Shown in pieces: positions 1-8,434 of a stretch of DNA of 53,997 nucleotides (position 1 is its first letter; each line of letters opens with the position of its first letter). Both the position numbers and the translations under genes were made by a program. The DNA lies in assembly GCA_030537455.1 (NCBI GenBank), contig JAUNMR010000003.1, positions 1-53,997 on the forward strand, in the 5' to 3' direction. The notes under the pieces are model-generated. The model did no database searches. It was given only the letters and a program-made list of their open reading frames with translations, and was not told the origin of the DNA. This DNA is from Planctomycetia bacterium (GTDB lineage: Bacteria > Planctomycetota > Planctomycetia > Pirellulales > Thermoguttaceae).

Positions 1-42
1 CCCCGCCCTACGGGCGGGGCGCCGCGGGCTTTGCCCGTGGCG
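1..42. repeat. Two adjacent GC-rich hairpins
   Basis: Positions 1-8 (CCCCGCCC) pair perfectly with 12-19 across a three-base loop. Positions 20-29 then pair with 33-42, with one G-T wobble, across a TTT loop. On the plus strand a run of A follows, not T, so neither hairpin is a normal intrinsic terminator in that direction. They could be a REP-like palindromic unit or the cut end of a larger structured element beyond the window edge. No second copy was noticed in the window. Confidence 0.45.
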
Positions 43-134
43 TAAAAAAACGCAGGGCGATCTGGACAGCGGGTTGGTTGTTTTGGTCGGTGGGTCAGCT
101 AGGCGTAAAAACGCATGCGTCTTTTTCGAACTGA

Positions 135-440
135 CAGATCCCTAGACCTATCGTACGTAAATTATCTTCCATTATCACAAATTATAAACACTTCGAAGTT
201 TCTACAAAAGACGATATTCAATATTGTCTCGATTATCTCCCGATAGCCTCTTCAAAAGAACGAGCGTTAATCTTCGCCTCATTCTAGATTTATATTGAGA
301 GATTATATAGAGACGGAACTCAATGGGGCGACGATCCCAATGGTCTCGATGAAGAAGAGGAACAATTTATCAATAAGCCACTAAAAGCAATGCGGAGAGC
401 GTCTTCGGAAGAAGACGCTCTCCGCAAGAGTTGGCAATAA
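135..440 (+). pseudogene. Degenerate reading frame with an in-frame TAG
   Basis: One frame stays open from 135 to a TAA at 438-440, interrupted only by a TAG at 285-287. It has no ATG, GTG or TTG start near its beginning, so it would be truncated as well as interrupted. The part before the TAG includes DDIQYCLDYLP and SSKERALIF. The part after includes YRDGTQWGDDPNGLDEEEE and ends in RKSWQ. The composition is protein-like (charged, with Trp, Tyr and Phe) but I recognise no family. The stretch is AT-rich compared with the genes that follow, which fits a decayed or acquired gene. The hairpin at 391-426 lies inside it, so a chance open frame over a terminator is the main alternative. Confidence 0.3.
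391..426 (-). terminator. Terminator-like hairpin after hisB
   Basis: A perfect 16-base-pair stem (391-406 with 411-426) closes a GGAA loop. It lies about 95 bases beyond the hisB stop codon on the minus strand. Read in that direction, the stem is followed by ATTGCTTTTAG, a weak T-rich tail. Stem strength and position suggest it ends the hisCB transcript, though the tail is not a classical uninterrupted U-run. Confidence 0.5.
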
Positions 441-520
441 TATCTGATTCTTAGTATATCAAATTAGAACAAGGTTCACCCCAGCGCGAAAAACGCCACA
501 ACTACCGCAGCGTTATGCGT

Positions 521-1105
521 TTAGAGCGACCCCTTGGTGCTTGGCACGCCGGTCTCCCTTGAGTCGTGCTCCACCGCCATTCTTGCAGCGCGCGCAACGC
601 ACTTAAAGATCGCCTCGGCGATATGATGGCCGTTTCCGCCGTAAGGGACGTTAATGTGGAGGTTACAAGCCGCGGCGTTGGCAAAACCCTGCCAGAATTC
701 ATGCACTAGTTCCAGGTCGAAATTCCCAACCCGTTCCACAGGATATTGTGCGTTATAGACCAGGCAAGGTCGACCAGAGAAATCGAGCGCGACCTGCGCT
801 AAGGTCTCGTCCATTGGGAGGATAAAGAATCCGTAACGACGAATGCCTTTTTTGTCTCCGAGAGCCTCGGCAAAGGCGCGCCCCAGCGCGATCCCAACGT
901 CCTCCACCGTGTGATGACCGTCGACGTCTAGGTCGCCGGTGACGTCAAGGTCAAGGTCAAACTTGCCGTGCGCGGTAAAGAGCGTGAGCATGTGCTCAAA
1001 GAAGCCCAGCCCGGTCTTGATCTGCCCGCGACCCTGACCGTCTAAGTTCAAAGTCAAACGGATTTGCGTCTCTTTTGTATCGCGTTGGATTTGCGCGCTT
1101 CTCAT
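521..1105 (-). CDS. hisB: Imidazoleglycerol-phosphate dehydratase
   Basis: This enzyme dehydrates imidazoleglycerol phosphate to imidazoleacetol phosphate, the sixth step of histidine synthesis, in the cytoplasm. The 194-residue protein is the monofunctional length, without the phosphatase domain of the enterobacterial fusion. Metal-binding and active-site segments are all present: GFFEHML at residues 34-40, DGHHTVEDV at 62-70 and [11 protein letters not shown] at 158-168. The ATG at 1105 has a GAG nine bases upstream. The gene lies 36 bases downstream of hisC on the same strand, so the two are probably cotranscribed and feed the same pathway. No other his gene is visible in the window, so the pathway is dispersed here. 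Family assignment is secure. Confidence 0.96.
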   Translation of the reverse strand: MRSAQIQRDTKETQIRLTLNLDGQGRGQIKTGLGFFEHMLTLFTAHGKFDLDLDVTGDLDVDGHHTVEDVGIALGRAFAEALGDKKGIRRYGFFILPMDETLAQVALDFSGRPCLVYNAQYPVERVGNFDLELVHEFWQGFANAAACNLHINVPYGGNGHHIAEAIFKCVARAARMAVEHDSRETGVPSTKGSL

Positions 1106-1141
1106 AACTTGCTCGCTTTCTAACTGTACCGGCGTCCACCG

Positions 1142-2263
1142 CTAGGAACGATCGCCCCCGAGATACTTTTCCACCAGGTTCAGGCACGCGTCGATATCGT
1201 CGTCGGTACCCACGCTAATGCGCAAGCCCTCGCCCCACATCTGATAACGCATGTAGCGCGTTAAGTATCCGTGTCGCTTCAGATATAGGTACAGATCCTT
1301 GTGGTCAAAGTCCGATTCCGGCCAAATATTCCAGGTAAAGTTCGCGTGAGAGTCCGGCACGACAAAGCCCAGCTCGCGCATACGCTCTTGCAGACGTTTG
1401 CGCGTGGCGACAATCCGCGCGGTCGTGGTCTTGAGCCACTCCTGATCCTGAATCGCCGCGGTCGCCGCCACAATAGAGATCGCGTCGCAATTATAGGAAT
1501 CTTTGACCTTTAGGGTCTGTTCGATCACAGACGGATCGGCGATCATAAAGCCGAAGCGCAAACCGGCGAGGGAGTAAGACTTACTCATTGTGCGCGTGAC
1601 AATCACACGCGGGTTACGTTTGACCAGCTCGATACAGCTCACGCCGGCGAAATCGGCGTAGGCCTCGTCGACCACGAGCGGACAGGGCAACGTCGCGGCA
1701 ATCTGCTCCACCTCCTCCATTGTTAGCAAGGTGCCCGAGGGGGAGTTCGGGTTCGGTAGGAACGCCAACTTCAAGGATTCCGGCACGACGCCTTCTAGCG
1801 GATATGCGCGAAAGGGCGCGGTCTCCATCGCAGTGGGAGCCTTGCCGAAGTAATCGGTCATGGTCCAGTCGTCTTTAAAATAGACTTCTTCACCGCGCGC
1901 GCCCTGAAGTTCCGCCAGGGTCTTGTAGAGAATATAGCTCGGGTACGGCAGTCGGAGCATTTCATTTTCTCCGACAAAGGTGCGTGTGAGAATCGTAAGG
2001 ATATCGTCGCTTCCGTTTCCGCACATAATCCAGTCGGGCTCAACGCCATAAAGCTCCGCAGCCGCCTCGCGAAAGGGCTGCGCCACCGCGTTGGGATAGC
2101 GCGAAAGACCGCGAATACACTGTGCGCGAATCGCGTCGTAAACCTTTTCCGACGCGCGATATGGGTTCTCGTTGGTATTGAGCTTGACCGCCTCGCCCTC
2201 TTTCGGCTGTTCGCCGGGGACATATCCAGCCGCCGCCTCTATATTAGCTCTAAATATACTCAT
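1142..2263 (-). CDS. hisC: Histidinol-phosphate aminotransferase
   Basis: A PLP-dependent class I/II aminotransferase that converts imidazoleacetol phosphate plus glutamate to histidinol phosphate, the step after HisB. The 373-residue protein has the fold-type I landmarks in order: NENPY near residue 31, NPNSPSG at 171-177, DEAYADF at 199-205, and the Schiff-base lysine K228 within SKSYSLAGLR. Arg-rich C-terminal substrate contacts (GLRISVGT) follow. The ATG at 2263 has only a weak AAGG upstream. It sits directly before hisB, which supports histidine synthesis rather than a general aromatic aminotransferase role, although paralogues of this family can act on other substrates. Confidence 0.94.
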   Translation of the reverse strand: MSIFRANIEAAAGYVPGEQPKEGEAVKLNTNENPYRASEKVYDAIRAQCIRGLSRYPNAVAQPFREAAAELYGVEPDWIMCGNGSDDILTILTRTFVGENEMLRLPYPSYILYKTLAELQGARGEEVYFKDDWTMTDYFGKAPTAMETAPFRAYPLEGVVPESLKLAFLPNPNSPSGTLLTMEEVEQIAATLPCPLVVDEAYADFAGVSCIELVKRNPRVIVTRTMSKSYSLAGLRFGFMIADPSVIEQTLKVKDSYNCDAISIVAATAAIQDQEWLKTTTARIVATRKRLQERMRELGFVVPDSHANFTWNIWPESDFDHKDLYLYLKRHGYLTRYMRYQMWGEGLRISVGTDDDIDACLNLVEKYLGGDRS

Positions 2264-2405
2264 ATTAACGCCTTAACACATGAAAGTTCGCACACGCGCT
2301 GTGCAGAACAATGTTCGCACAACAACGCGGTCGCCACATGGCGCCGTCGGCGCGCTTACTTTCACACGCTTGTAAATCCTCGCGATTGCGCCGTTTGCGT
2401 AGCTT

Positions 2406-3371
2406 TCATTTAAAGATCGCCACGGAAACTAAAATCGAGAGTATTAGTAAATTGCGCGCGCTCAAGGGAAGTACGCGCGCGACCTTGACGCCGGTATGAT
2501 ACCGCGCAATATTGCTCCACGTGCTCAGATGAGCGGCAAGATAGATTGCAATGGCAAGAATCGCGGCGAGCGACCACGCGGTCTGTCGTGCAAAGACCAC
2601 AGTTGCTAAAGTCAGCGCGATCAGACCGTTAGCGAGGTAAAAATACCGACCGAACCGCTCGCCCAATAAGGCAATGAGCGTCCATTTACGATTGGCGCGA
2701 TCCTCGTCTCGATCGCGGTAGTTATTCGCTACTAGGATGTTATCGCAGGCAAAGCCTATAGCCAGACCAAGTAGCACGGCGTCTAGCGTAATGCGTTGCG
2801 TCTGAGCGTAGTACGTAAAGGCAATCGCCACAACGCCAAAGAACGCCACCACTAGCACGTCGCCCAGTCCGATATAGGAGAGCGGCAACGGTCCGCAACT
2901 GTAAAGTAAGCAGAAGACACAACTTATCAGACCGACCCAGAAGAGCGGCCAGCCGCCGTAGAAGAGCGTCGCCAGACCACACAGACACGCAACTGCAAGC
3001 GCCACAAAGGTTCCCAAGAGCATCGCCTTTGGGGAGATCCACCCGTTAGCGACCGCGCGCTGGGGACCTTTACGTCGCTGGTCGTCGGCGCCGCGCTGAA
3101 AATCGGCGTAGTCGTTGATAAAGTTCGCGGCGATTTGCGCAAAGATCGCAAAGAGCAAGCAGCTCAGCGCGGGCACAAGCTGAAAAGAACGTTCCGCCAA
3201 CGCCGGATCGGTAGCGAAGTCGCGCCACGCCAACGCCAGCGCGACAATAACCGGGGCCGCGGCGGCCGCGAGCGTCTTGGGACGCGCCGCCAAAATCCAC
3301 GCCTCAACCTTCCCGACGCTGCGCGTCGGCGTGTCCTGCACGCTTTGCGTATGCTCTTGCGACGCCGTCAT
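2406..3371 (-). CDS. menA: 1,4-dihydroxy-2-naphthoate polyprenyltransferase (UbiA family)
   Basis: An integral membrane prenyltransferase that attaches a polyprenyl chain to dihydroxynaphthoate, the membrane-committed step of menaquinone synthesis. The first aspartate-rich motif is NDYADFQRGAD and the second lies in NNYRDRDEDRANRK. Both bind the Mg-diphosphate of the prenyl donor, and the second has the NN-RD form typical of MenA. About eight hydrophobic helices surround them. I start at the ATG at 3371 because AGAGGA lies just upstream. An in-frame start ten codons earlier would overlap the preceding response regulator and lacks such a site. The gene follows that regulator closely, but a functional link is not implied. 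Its presence indicates a menaquinone-based respiratory chain. Confidence 0.9.
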   Translation of the reverse strand: MTASQEHTQSVQDTPTRSVGKVEAWILAARPKTLAAAAAPVIVALALAWRDFATDPALAERSFQLVPALSCLLFAIFAQIAANFINDYADFQRGADDQRRKGPQRAVANGWISPKAMLLGTFVALAVACLCGLATLFYGGWPLFWVGLISCVFCLLYSCGPLPLSYIGLGDVLVVAFFGVVAIAFTYYAQTQRITLDAVLLGLAIGFACDNILVANNYRDRDEDRANRKWTLIALLGERFGRYFYLANGLIALTLATVVFARQTAWSLAAILAIAIYLAAHLSTWSNIARYHTGVKVARVLPLSARNLLILSILVSVAIFK

Positions 3372-3384
3372 TTTTGCACGTCCT

Positions 3385-3855
3385 CTAGCGATTATCGCCA
3401 CGTTTGGGCGCCAGGGAATCCTCCATGGCGTCGATATAGCGTCGCAGACGCTCCAGCTCGCCGGTCACGCGTCGCAATTTCAGCATATTCTCCACGCGCT
3501 TGAGTAGTTCAAGTTTGTGGATCGGCTTACTGAGATAGTCGTCGCAACCGACATTGACCGCGCGTTCGACGTCCCCGAGTTCGCTCAGCGCAGTTGCCAT
3601 GAGCACCATAATCCCAGCGGTCGCGGGGTCGCTCTTGAGCTTTTCGCAAACCTCGAAACCACTCAGTTTTGGCATCATAACGTCGAGGAGAATCAGATCC
3701 GGCTTAAAGGACGCGACCTTCTGGAGCGTATCGAGACCGTCGTTGGCGAACTCCAGCTCGTAATCCTTGCCAATAAAGAACGCTTCGAGCAGCTCCTGAT
3801 TGAACGGCTCGTCGTCGGCAATGAGAATGCGACTTTTCGCGGTCGTCTCTGACAT
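3385..3855 (-). CDS. Single-domain response regulator with coiled-coil tail
   Basis: A CheY-like receiver of 156 residues. The acidic pair D14-D15, phosphoacceptor D58 in LLDVMMP, T88 and K110 in SKP are all in the expected places. After the receiver, from about residue 120, comes a charged helical tail rich in Leu, Arg and Glu, and no DNA-binding or enzymatic output domain. It therefore probably signals by protein contact after phosphorylation by a histidine kinase. No kinase gene is nearby, so the partner is unknown. The gene ends 14 bases before menA and follows the TPR gene at a short distance on the same strand. Confidence 0.88.
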   Translation of the reverse strand: MSETTAKSRILIADDEPFNQELLEAFFIGKDYELEFANDGLDTLQKVASFKPDLILLDVMMPKLSGFEVCEKLKSDPATAGIMVLMATALSELGDVERAVNVGCDDYLSKPIHKLELLKRVENMLKLRRVTGELERLRRYIDAMEDSLAPKRGDNR

Positions 3856-3904
3856 GTCGATTCCTTTCCGGCGCTACGGTCGGCGTAGCGACCGCTTGCG
3901 CACA

Positions 3905-4420
3905 TTATTCGTTCGGCAGATCGTCGCGTTGCGCAAGTTCCTCGCGACGCGCTTGGTTCATTTTACGTAAATTCTCCTCGACCTGCTCAGGCGAGTCGTC
4001 GTGGTCGTCCTGGGGCGCGTCCTCTTGTTCGCGCAACTCATGCTCCATTCTTTCAGCTCTGGCCTTTTCGCGCATGGCGTCTAATTTTTTCATTTGCGCG
4101 GCGAATCTAGCCTCTTGCGCGCGCATGAGCGCCATTTCAGCCTGGTCGTGTGAACCGCATTTAATCGCCAGGGCGCTAAAGGCGGTGAAGTAGAAGGGAT
4201 CTTCCTCCTCGAGTTCACAGGCGATTTCCATCTGCTGTAGCGCCTCGACCTCCTGCCCCTTGTCCAGCGAAAAGACGGCAAGCGCCAAATGCGCCAGCGC
4301 GTAGTCGGGGTATTCCGCAATCAACGCTTTAAGTTCCGTTACCGCCTGACCAAGTTCGCCGTTCTGCTGAAGTTCAATGCACTGGTCGTACCAGGATTCT
4401 TTGGCTCGTGTGCTCGTCAT
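3905..4420 (-). CDS. TPR-repeat protein with acidic C-terminal coil
   Basis: A 171-residue protein without a signal peptide. Residues from about 10 to 105 form about three tetratricopeptide-like helix pairs (for example GELGQAVTELKALIAEYPDYALAHLALA). From about 105 the sequence becomes a charged helix rich in Glu, Arg and Gln that ends in an acidic tail. TPRs mediate protein-protein contacts, so this is likely a cytoplasmic scaffold or adaptor. I start at the ATG at 4420, preceded by GGAG. A TTG six codons earlier is possible. It lies 32 bases downstream of the helicase gene and just upstream of the response regulator, so all three may share a transcript. Confidence 0.75.
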   Translation of the reverse strand: MTSTRAKESWYDQCIELQQNGELGQAVTELKALIAEYPDYALAHLALAVFSLDKGQEVEALQQMEIACELEEEDPFYFTAFSALAIKCGSHDQAEMALMRAQEARFAAQMKKLDAMREKARAERMEHELREQEDAPQDDHDDSPEQVEENLRKMNQARREELAQRDDLPNE

Positions 4421-4452
4421 ATTAATTGGTAACTCCAAGTGTAACGGTTCGT

Positions 4453-7161
4453 TTACAGCGCGCGTCGCGCACGACGCAACGTTTTGCCAAAGACCGGCTT
4501 ACGTTCCACCGGCACGGGCGTTTCCGTGGGCTTAGCGACCGCCTCGAAACCGGGCAGATCGATACGCTCCAGTAGTCGATTAATTCGCATTTCAATGCGC
4601 GTGAGCTCTGCGCCCTCCTCCGCTGTCACCAGGGTAAAGGCGACGCCCTCGCGCCCCATGCGACCGGTACGACCGACGCGATGGACGTAATCGTCGCAAT
4701 ATTGCGGCACGTCGAAGTTGACAATGTGCGAGACGCTCGAGACGTCAATTCCACGCCCGACAATATCGGTTGCCACGAGGATTTTCGCCTTCTCCGCGCG
4801 GAAGTTGCGCATGATCTGATCACGCTTGCTCTGAGGAAGATCCCCGTGGATCGCCTCGACCTTGCCGAACTTCTCGCCCAGGCGTCGACCGAGTATATCG
4901 ACGTAACGCTTGGTGCGACAGAAGATAATCGCCTGACGGAAATCCTTCTCCTGTTGGATCTCCAAGAGTCTCACGAGCGCGTCGAACTTGCGGTCCTGGT
5001 CGACCGTGAGGTAAAACTGTTCGATGGTATCGGCGGAGACGTCCTTCTGACTGAAGTCGTACTGCTCCGGATCCTGCATATAGGCGTGCGCCAATCTGAG
5101 CACGGGGGGCGGTAGCGTGGCGCTAAAGAGTAGCGTCTGTCGATTCGACGGGGTGTGACGCAAAATGCGCTCCACATCGGGACGAAAGCCGATATCGAGC
5201 ATACGGTCGGCCTCGTCGAGCACGACCCAGTGCGCCTGGTCGAGCGAGAGCGCGCCGCGCCCCATGAGGTCGATAATGCGCCCCGGGGTGCCCACGAGAA
5301 TATCAACGCCCTTTTTGAGCTTCTCCACCTGCGCGCCGAGCGGCTTGCCGCCGTAGCACGCGAAGATTCGAAGGTCGCGATAGTATGCGAGTCGCTCCGC
5401 CTCGTCGCGAGCCTGTACCGCCAGTTCGCGCGTGGGCACAACGACCAGCGCCAACGGGGAGCCGTTGCGCGTGCATTGCGCCACGCCCTCGATAATCGGT
5501 ATCATAAAGGACGCGGTCTTACCGGTTCCGGTACGCGCCTGACCAAGCACGTCGACGCCGGCCTGAATACGCGGGATCGTACCGGACTGAATCGGGGTCG
5601 GCGCGCTATAGCCCATGAGGCGTAGCGCCTTGAGCGTCGGGGTCGTGAGGCTCAGCTCGCCGAACTGTTCCAGCGGAGCGACGTCCTCCGCGTTCTCTTC
5701 GTTCGGTTCCACGTCGACTTTTTCGGTCGCGCGCTTTTTACGCGACGCGCGCTTGACCGGCTTTGGCTGTGGCGTCGACTCTTCGCCGACTACCTCGGAC
5801 GCGACCCGATCCGCTTGTTCGACTGACGCGTGAGCTTGCGCGTCTTGCCGTAGTCGTGCCGATTTTTTTTTTGACACGACTTCGTCGTAATCGTCGAAGT
5901 CGTCTTGCTCGGTAATTTGCGGCTCTTCCGCATCGAGGTCTTCGGAGCGCGCGATACTCTCCCAGTAGGCGATCATATCGTCGGCGTCCTCCGATTCGGG
6001 CTGCGGTTCAGGCGACGCCTGGTCGTCCGGACGCTTGTCGTCCTTGTCGCGCTTGGACTTTTCGGCGCGTGTCTTTTTCCTTTCGTGCGCTTCGGTTTCG
6101 TCGGCGTCGTCCTTGGCTTGGTCGTCGGCGTCGGCTTTGCGCGCGCGCTTTACCTTAACGCTCGCGGACTCCTGCGCCGACTCGTCCTTTGCGGACTTGG
6201 TCGATTTGGTCGTCTTAGCGCTCTGAGCGGTCTCGACCACGGCGGCAACGGCGGCGACCGCTTCGCCAGCTTGCGCGCCATTCGCACGATTGAAGGATTC
6301 GATCAGCGTAATGAGTTCGGAATTGGCGTCGAGTAGGGTTTCAAGCATTTCCGCAAGTGCGACGACTTGGGGTCGATCCTTCACCTCGGGTATCACGGTA
6401 TCCACGCCGAGGGTATCGACGATCTTCTGAGTTCGTCGCGCCAGCCAGCGCATTTTACCGAGGGTAAGGCGAGGCTGCTCGACTTCCTCGGTCTTGGCGG
6501 GGGATAGCGAGCCGGTGGCGATCGCCTCTTTGATCTTGGCGAGGAACGACCCGCTCTTGTGCGCGGGCGCGGCGGCGTCTTCTTCCTTCTTCGGGGCGGG
6601 CTGAGTCTGCGCCTTGGGCGCTTTTTCAGCCTTGGGGGCGCGCGCGTTCTTTTTATTCGCGGCGGGTTGTGCCTCTTGCGCCTCTGCGACCTGACGCTTA
6701 GCCTCTTCCTCCTGCGCCTTTTTCGCGGCGCGTTCTTGCGCGGCGCGACGACGCTCTTGCTCTTTGATTTCCTTTTGCATGAGCAGTAGATCGACCATTT
6801 CCTCGTCGTCGTGCGTTAGCTTCGTTTGACCATAGGAGGGAATGGAGTAGGGGTCGACCTCGTCTTCTTCGACTTCGGCGCGAAAGCTCTCGACGTCTTC
6901 AGCGCGCGTTTCTTTTAAGGCGCGTTTTTTAACGGGTCGCAGGTAATCTTCAGTTGGTGCGACGTACATCGTTCCGACGTCTTTATCGCGACGTTTTGCG
7001 ACGCGTCCCTTCTTAGGCTTAACCTCTTCGACGGGGTCGATTAAATCGTCTTGCAGTTGGTCGTCTACTTCGCCCCATTGATGGTATTTTGTTCCAGCGG
7101 GCTTGTCGTGGGCACGACGGTTCCCGCGATTCTTTTTGTCAGAATCGGAAGATTTAGTCAA
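4453..7161 (-). CDS. DEAD-box RNA helicase with ~490-residue charged N-terminal extension
   Basis: An ATP-dependent RNA helicase. The core starts near residue 495 with a Q motif (PTPIQ). It then shows motif I ARTGTGKT near 540, PTRELA, TPGR, the DEAD box in VLDEADRM near 645, SAT, HGD, ATDIVGRGIDV and HRVGRTGR. The first ~490 residues are highly charged and Ala/Lys/Glu/Asp-rich, apart from a short ordered patch around TLGKMRWLARRTQKI. That makes the protein about twice the usual length of CsdA, RhlE or DeaD types. The start is uncertain. I chose the TTG at 7161 because AGGA lies seven bases upstream and the N-terminus is then lysine-rich and ribosome-like. An ATG at 7194 and a GTG at 7224 are in frame but lack a clear site. 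Likely roles are ribosome assembly or RNA turnover. Confidence 0.9.
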   Translation of the reverse strand: MTKSSDSDKKNRGNRRAHDKPAGTKYHQWGEVDDQLQDDLIDPVEEVKPKKGRVAKRRDKDVGTMYVAPTEDYLRPVKKRALKETRAEDVESFRAEVEEDEVDPYSIPSYGQTKLTHDDEEMVDLLLMQKEIKEQERRRAAQERAAKKAQEEEAKRQVAEAQEAQPAANKKNARAPKAEKAPKAQTQPAPKKEEDAAAPAHKSGSFLAKIKEAIATGSLSPAKTEEVEQPRLTLGKMRWLARRTQKIVDTLGVDTVIPEVKDRPQVVALAEMLETLLDANSELITLIESFNRANGAQAGEAVAAVAAVVETAQSAKTTKSTKSAKDESAQESASVKVKRARKADADDQAKDDADETEAHERKKTRAEKSKRDKDDKRPDDQASPEPQPESEDADDMIAYWESIARSEDLDAEEPQITEQDDFDDYDEVVSKKKSARLRQDAQAHASVEQADRVASEVVGEESTPQPKPVKRASRKKRATEKVDVEPNEENAEDVAPLEQFGELSLTTPTLKALRLMGYSAPTPIQSGTIPRIQAGVDVLGQARTGTGKTASFMIPIIEGVAQCTRNGSPLALVVVPTRELAVQARDEAERLAYYRDLRIFACYGGKPLGAQVEKLKKGVDILVGTPGRIIDLMGRGALSLDQAHWVVLDEADRMLDIGFRPDVERILRHTPSNRQTLLFSATLPPPVLRLAHAYMQDPEQYDFSQKDVSADTIEQFYLTVDQDRKFDALVRLLEIQQEKDFRQAIIFCRTKRYVDILGRRLGEKFGKVEAIHGDLPQSKRDQIMRNFRAEKAKILVATDIVGRGIDVSSVSHIVNFDVPQYCDDYVHRVGRTGRMGREGVAFTLVTAEEGAELTRIEMRINRLLERIDLPGFEAVAKPTETPVPVERKPVFGKTLRRARRAL

Positions 7162-7400
7162 TTGCTTGTCCTCTTGTCGCGCGCGGCTCCTCATGAGGTC
7201 GCAAACTATCGCGGTCTTGGGCACAGCGCGAGGAAGGCTTTCGCAGAAAGACAGGACTCAGGCGTCTGCAAAAAGACAGCGCGCGAAAAGGTGGAGACCA
7301 TGTAATTTTCTACGAAAGCGTGTGTCGTGTAAATCTTTAGTTAGCTATTGGTAGGAAAGCCCGGCAGGCGCGCATGGCGCGTATGACAGCGACGACGTCC

Positions 7401-8303
7401 TTAGACGAGCGCTTCACGGAAGAGCGCCGCGCGTTTTTCGACGTCCGCGCGCGTAACGAACTGCAGCCGTTCCAGGGAGAAGCCTTCGACGGTAAAGCTC
7501 GCCACGACGGTGGCGTAAAACAGGGCTTTTTTAATACTTTCGCTATCGAGGCGCTGCGACTGCGCCAGACAACCGAGCATAGCTCCGGCAAAGGAATCGC
7601 CCGCGCCGGTGGGATCGACCACTTTACGCGTGGGAAAAGCCGTCGTCAAATAGACTTGCTCGCGCGTATACCAGAACGCGCCGTATTCCCCGCGCTTGAC
7701 AATGACAAACTTCGGTCCAAGTTCCAAAAGAGCGTCGGCCGCGTCGTACGCCTCGCGCTTTCCGGTTAGCAGGGACGCTTCGGAGTCGTTGAGAATCAGC
7801 CCGTCAATACGCGTGAGCAACTCCAAGAGTTCGCCGCGCATATTGTTGATATAGAAGTCCATGGTGTCGGCAATGACAAGCTTGGGCTTTTGAATCTTAT
7901 CGAGCAACGCCATGTCGAGGGCTGGGGAGCCGTTTGCAAGCAGGACATAGGGGGTATCGCGATAGGAGTCTGGCACGATCGGATCATAGGACTCGTCCAT
8001 GACGTTCGCGTGATAGAAGTTCGATTCACGCTGGTTCATATCGTCGAAATACCGACCGGACCAGTGGGAGGTCAAACCGTCCTGGCGGATTTCCAGCCCT
8101 TGTAGATCAACGCCGCGTGAACGGAGCAGACCGGAATACTCCGGCTTCCAGTCGGCGCCAACGACCGCCACCAGACGCGATTCGGTAAAGTAACTGGCGG
8201 CAAAGGAGGCGTAGATCGCCGAGCCGCCCAGTACGCGGTCGCGCGAGCCATAGGGGGCGTCAATTGTGTCATAGGCGGCGGAGCCAAGGGTAAGCAACGA
8301 CAT
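7401..8303 (-). CDS. PfkB/ribokinase-family sugar kinase
   Basis: A 300-residue cytoplasmic kinase of the ribokinase fold. The N-terminal substrate-side motif is visible as VLGGSAIYAS near residue 24. The catalytic and anion-hole motif DPTGAGDSFAGA lies at 230-241, with D236 as the expected base. NDSEA at 172-176 matches the conserved Asn/Asp-Glu segment. The substrate cannot be read from sequence: adenosine, ribose, fructose or another sugar are all possible. The ATG at 8303 is preceded by GAGG, and an in-frame start 19 codons further upstream is unlikely because the extension has no family match. It is followed by the helicase and preceded by obgE on the same strand, neither of which suggests a substrate. 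Confidence 0.88.
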   Translation of the reverse strand: MSLLTLGSAAYDTIDAPYGSRDRVLGGSAIYASFAASYFTESRLVAVVGADWKPEYSGLLRSRGVDLQGLEIRQDGLTSHWSGRYFDDMNQRESNFYHANVMDESYDPIVPDSYRDTPYVLLANGSPALDMALLDKIQKPKLVIADTMDFYINNMRGELLELLTRIDGLILNDSEASLLTGKREAYDAADALLELGPKFVIVKRGEYGAFWYTREQVYLTTAFPTRKVVDPTGAGDSFAGAMLGCLAQSQRLDSESIKKALFYATVVASFTVEGFSLERLQFVTRADVEKRAALFREALV

Positions 8304-8434
8304 TAAAAAACCTCGACAAGGCAAAGGAACGCGGTCTGTAGCAGAGCCACAATAGCACAAAAGTATGCGGTCATTATATCGCGCAATTGTCTCTTATCAA
8401 CTAGCGGAGACTGAATTTGCGGATTTTTAGGAGA

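Noticed and set aside
5905..6336. Plus-strand open frame inside the helicase gene
   Set aside because: It is the mirror of the low-complexity helicase N-terminus and consists mainly of Leu, Val, Gly and Arg runs without a ribosome-binding site.
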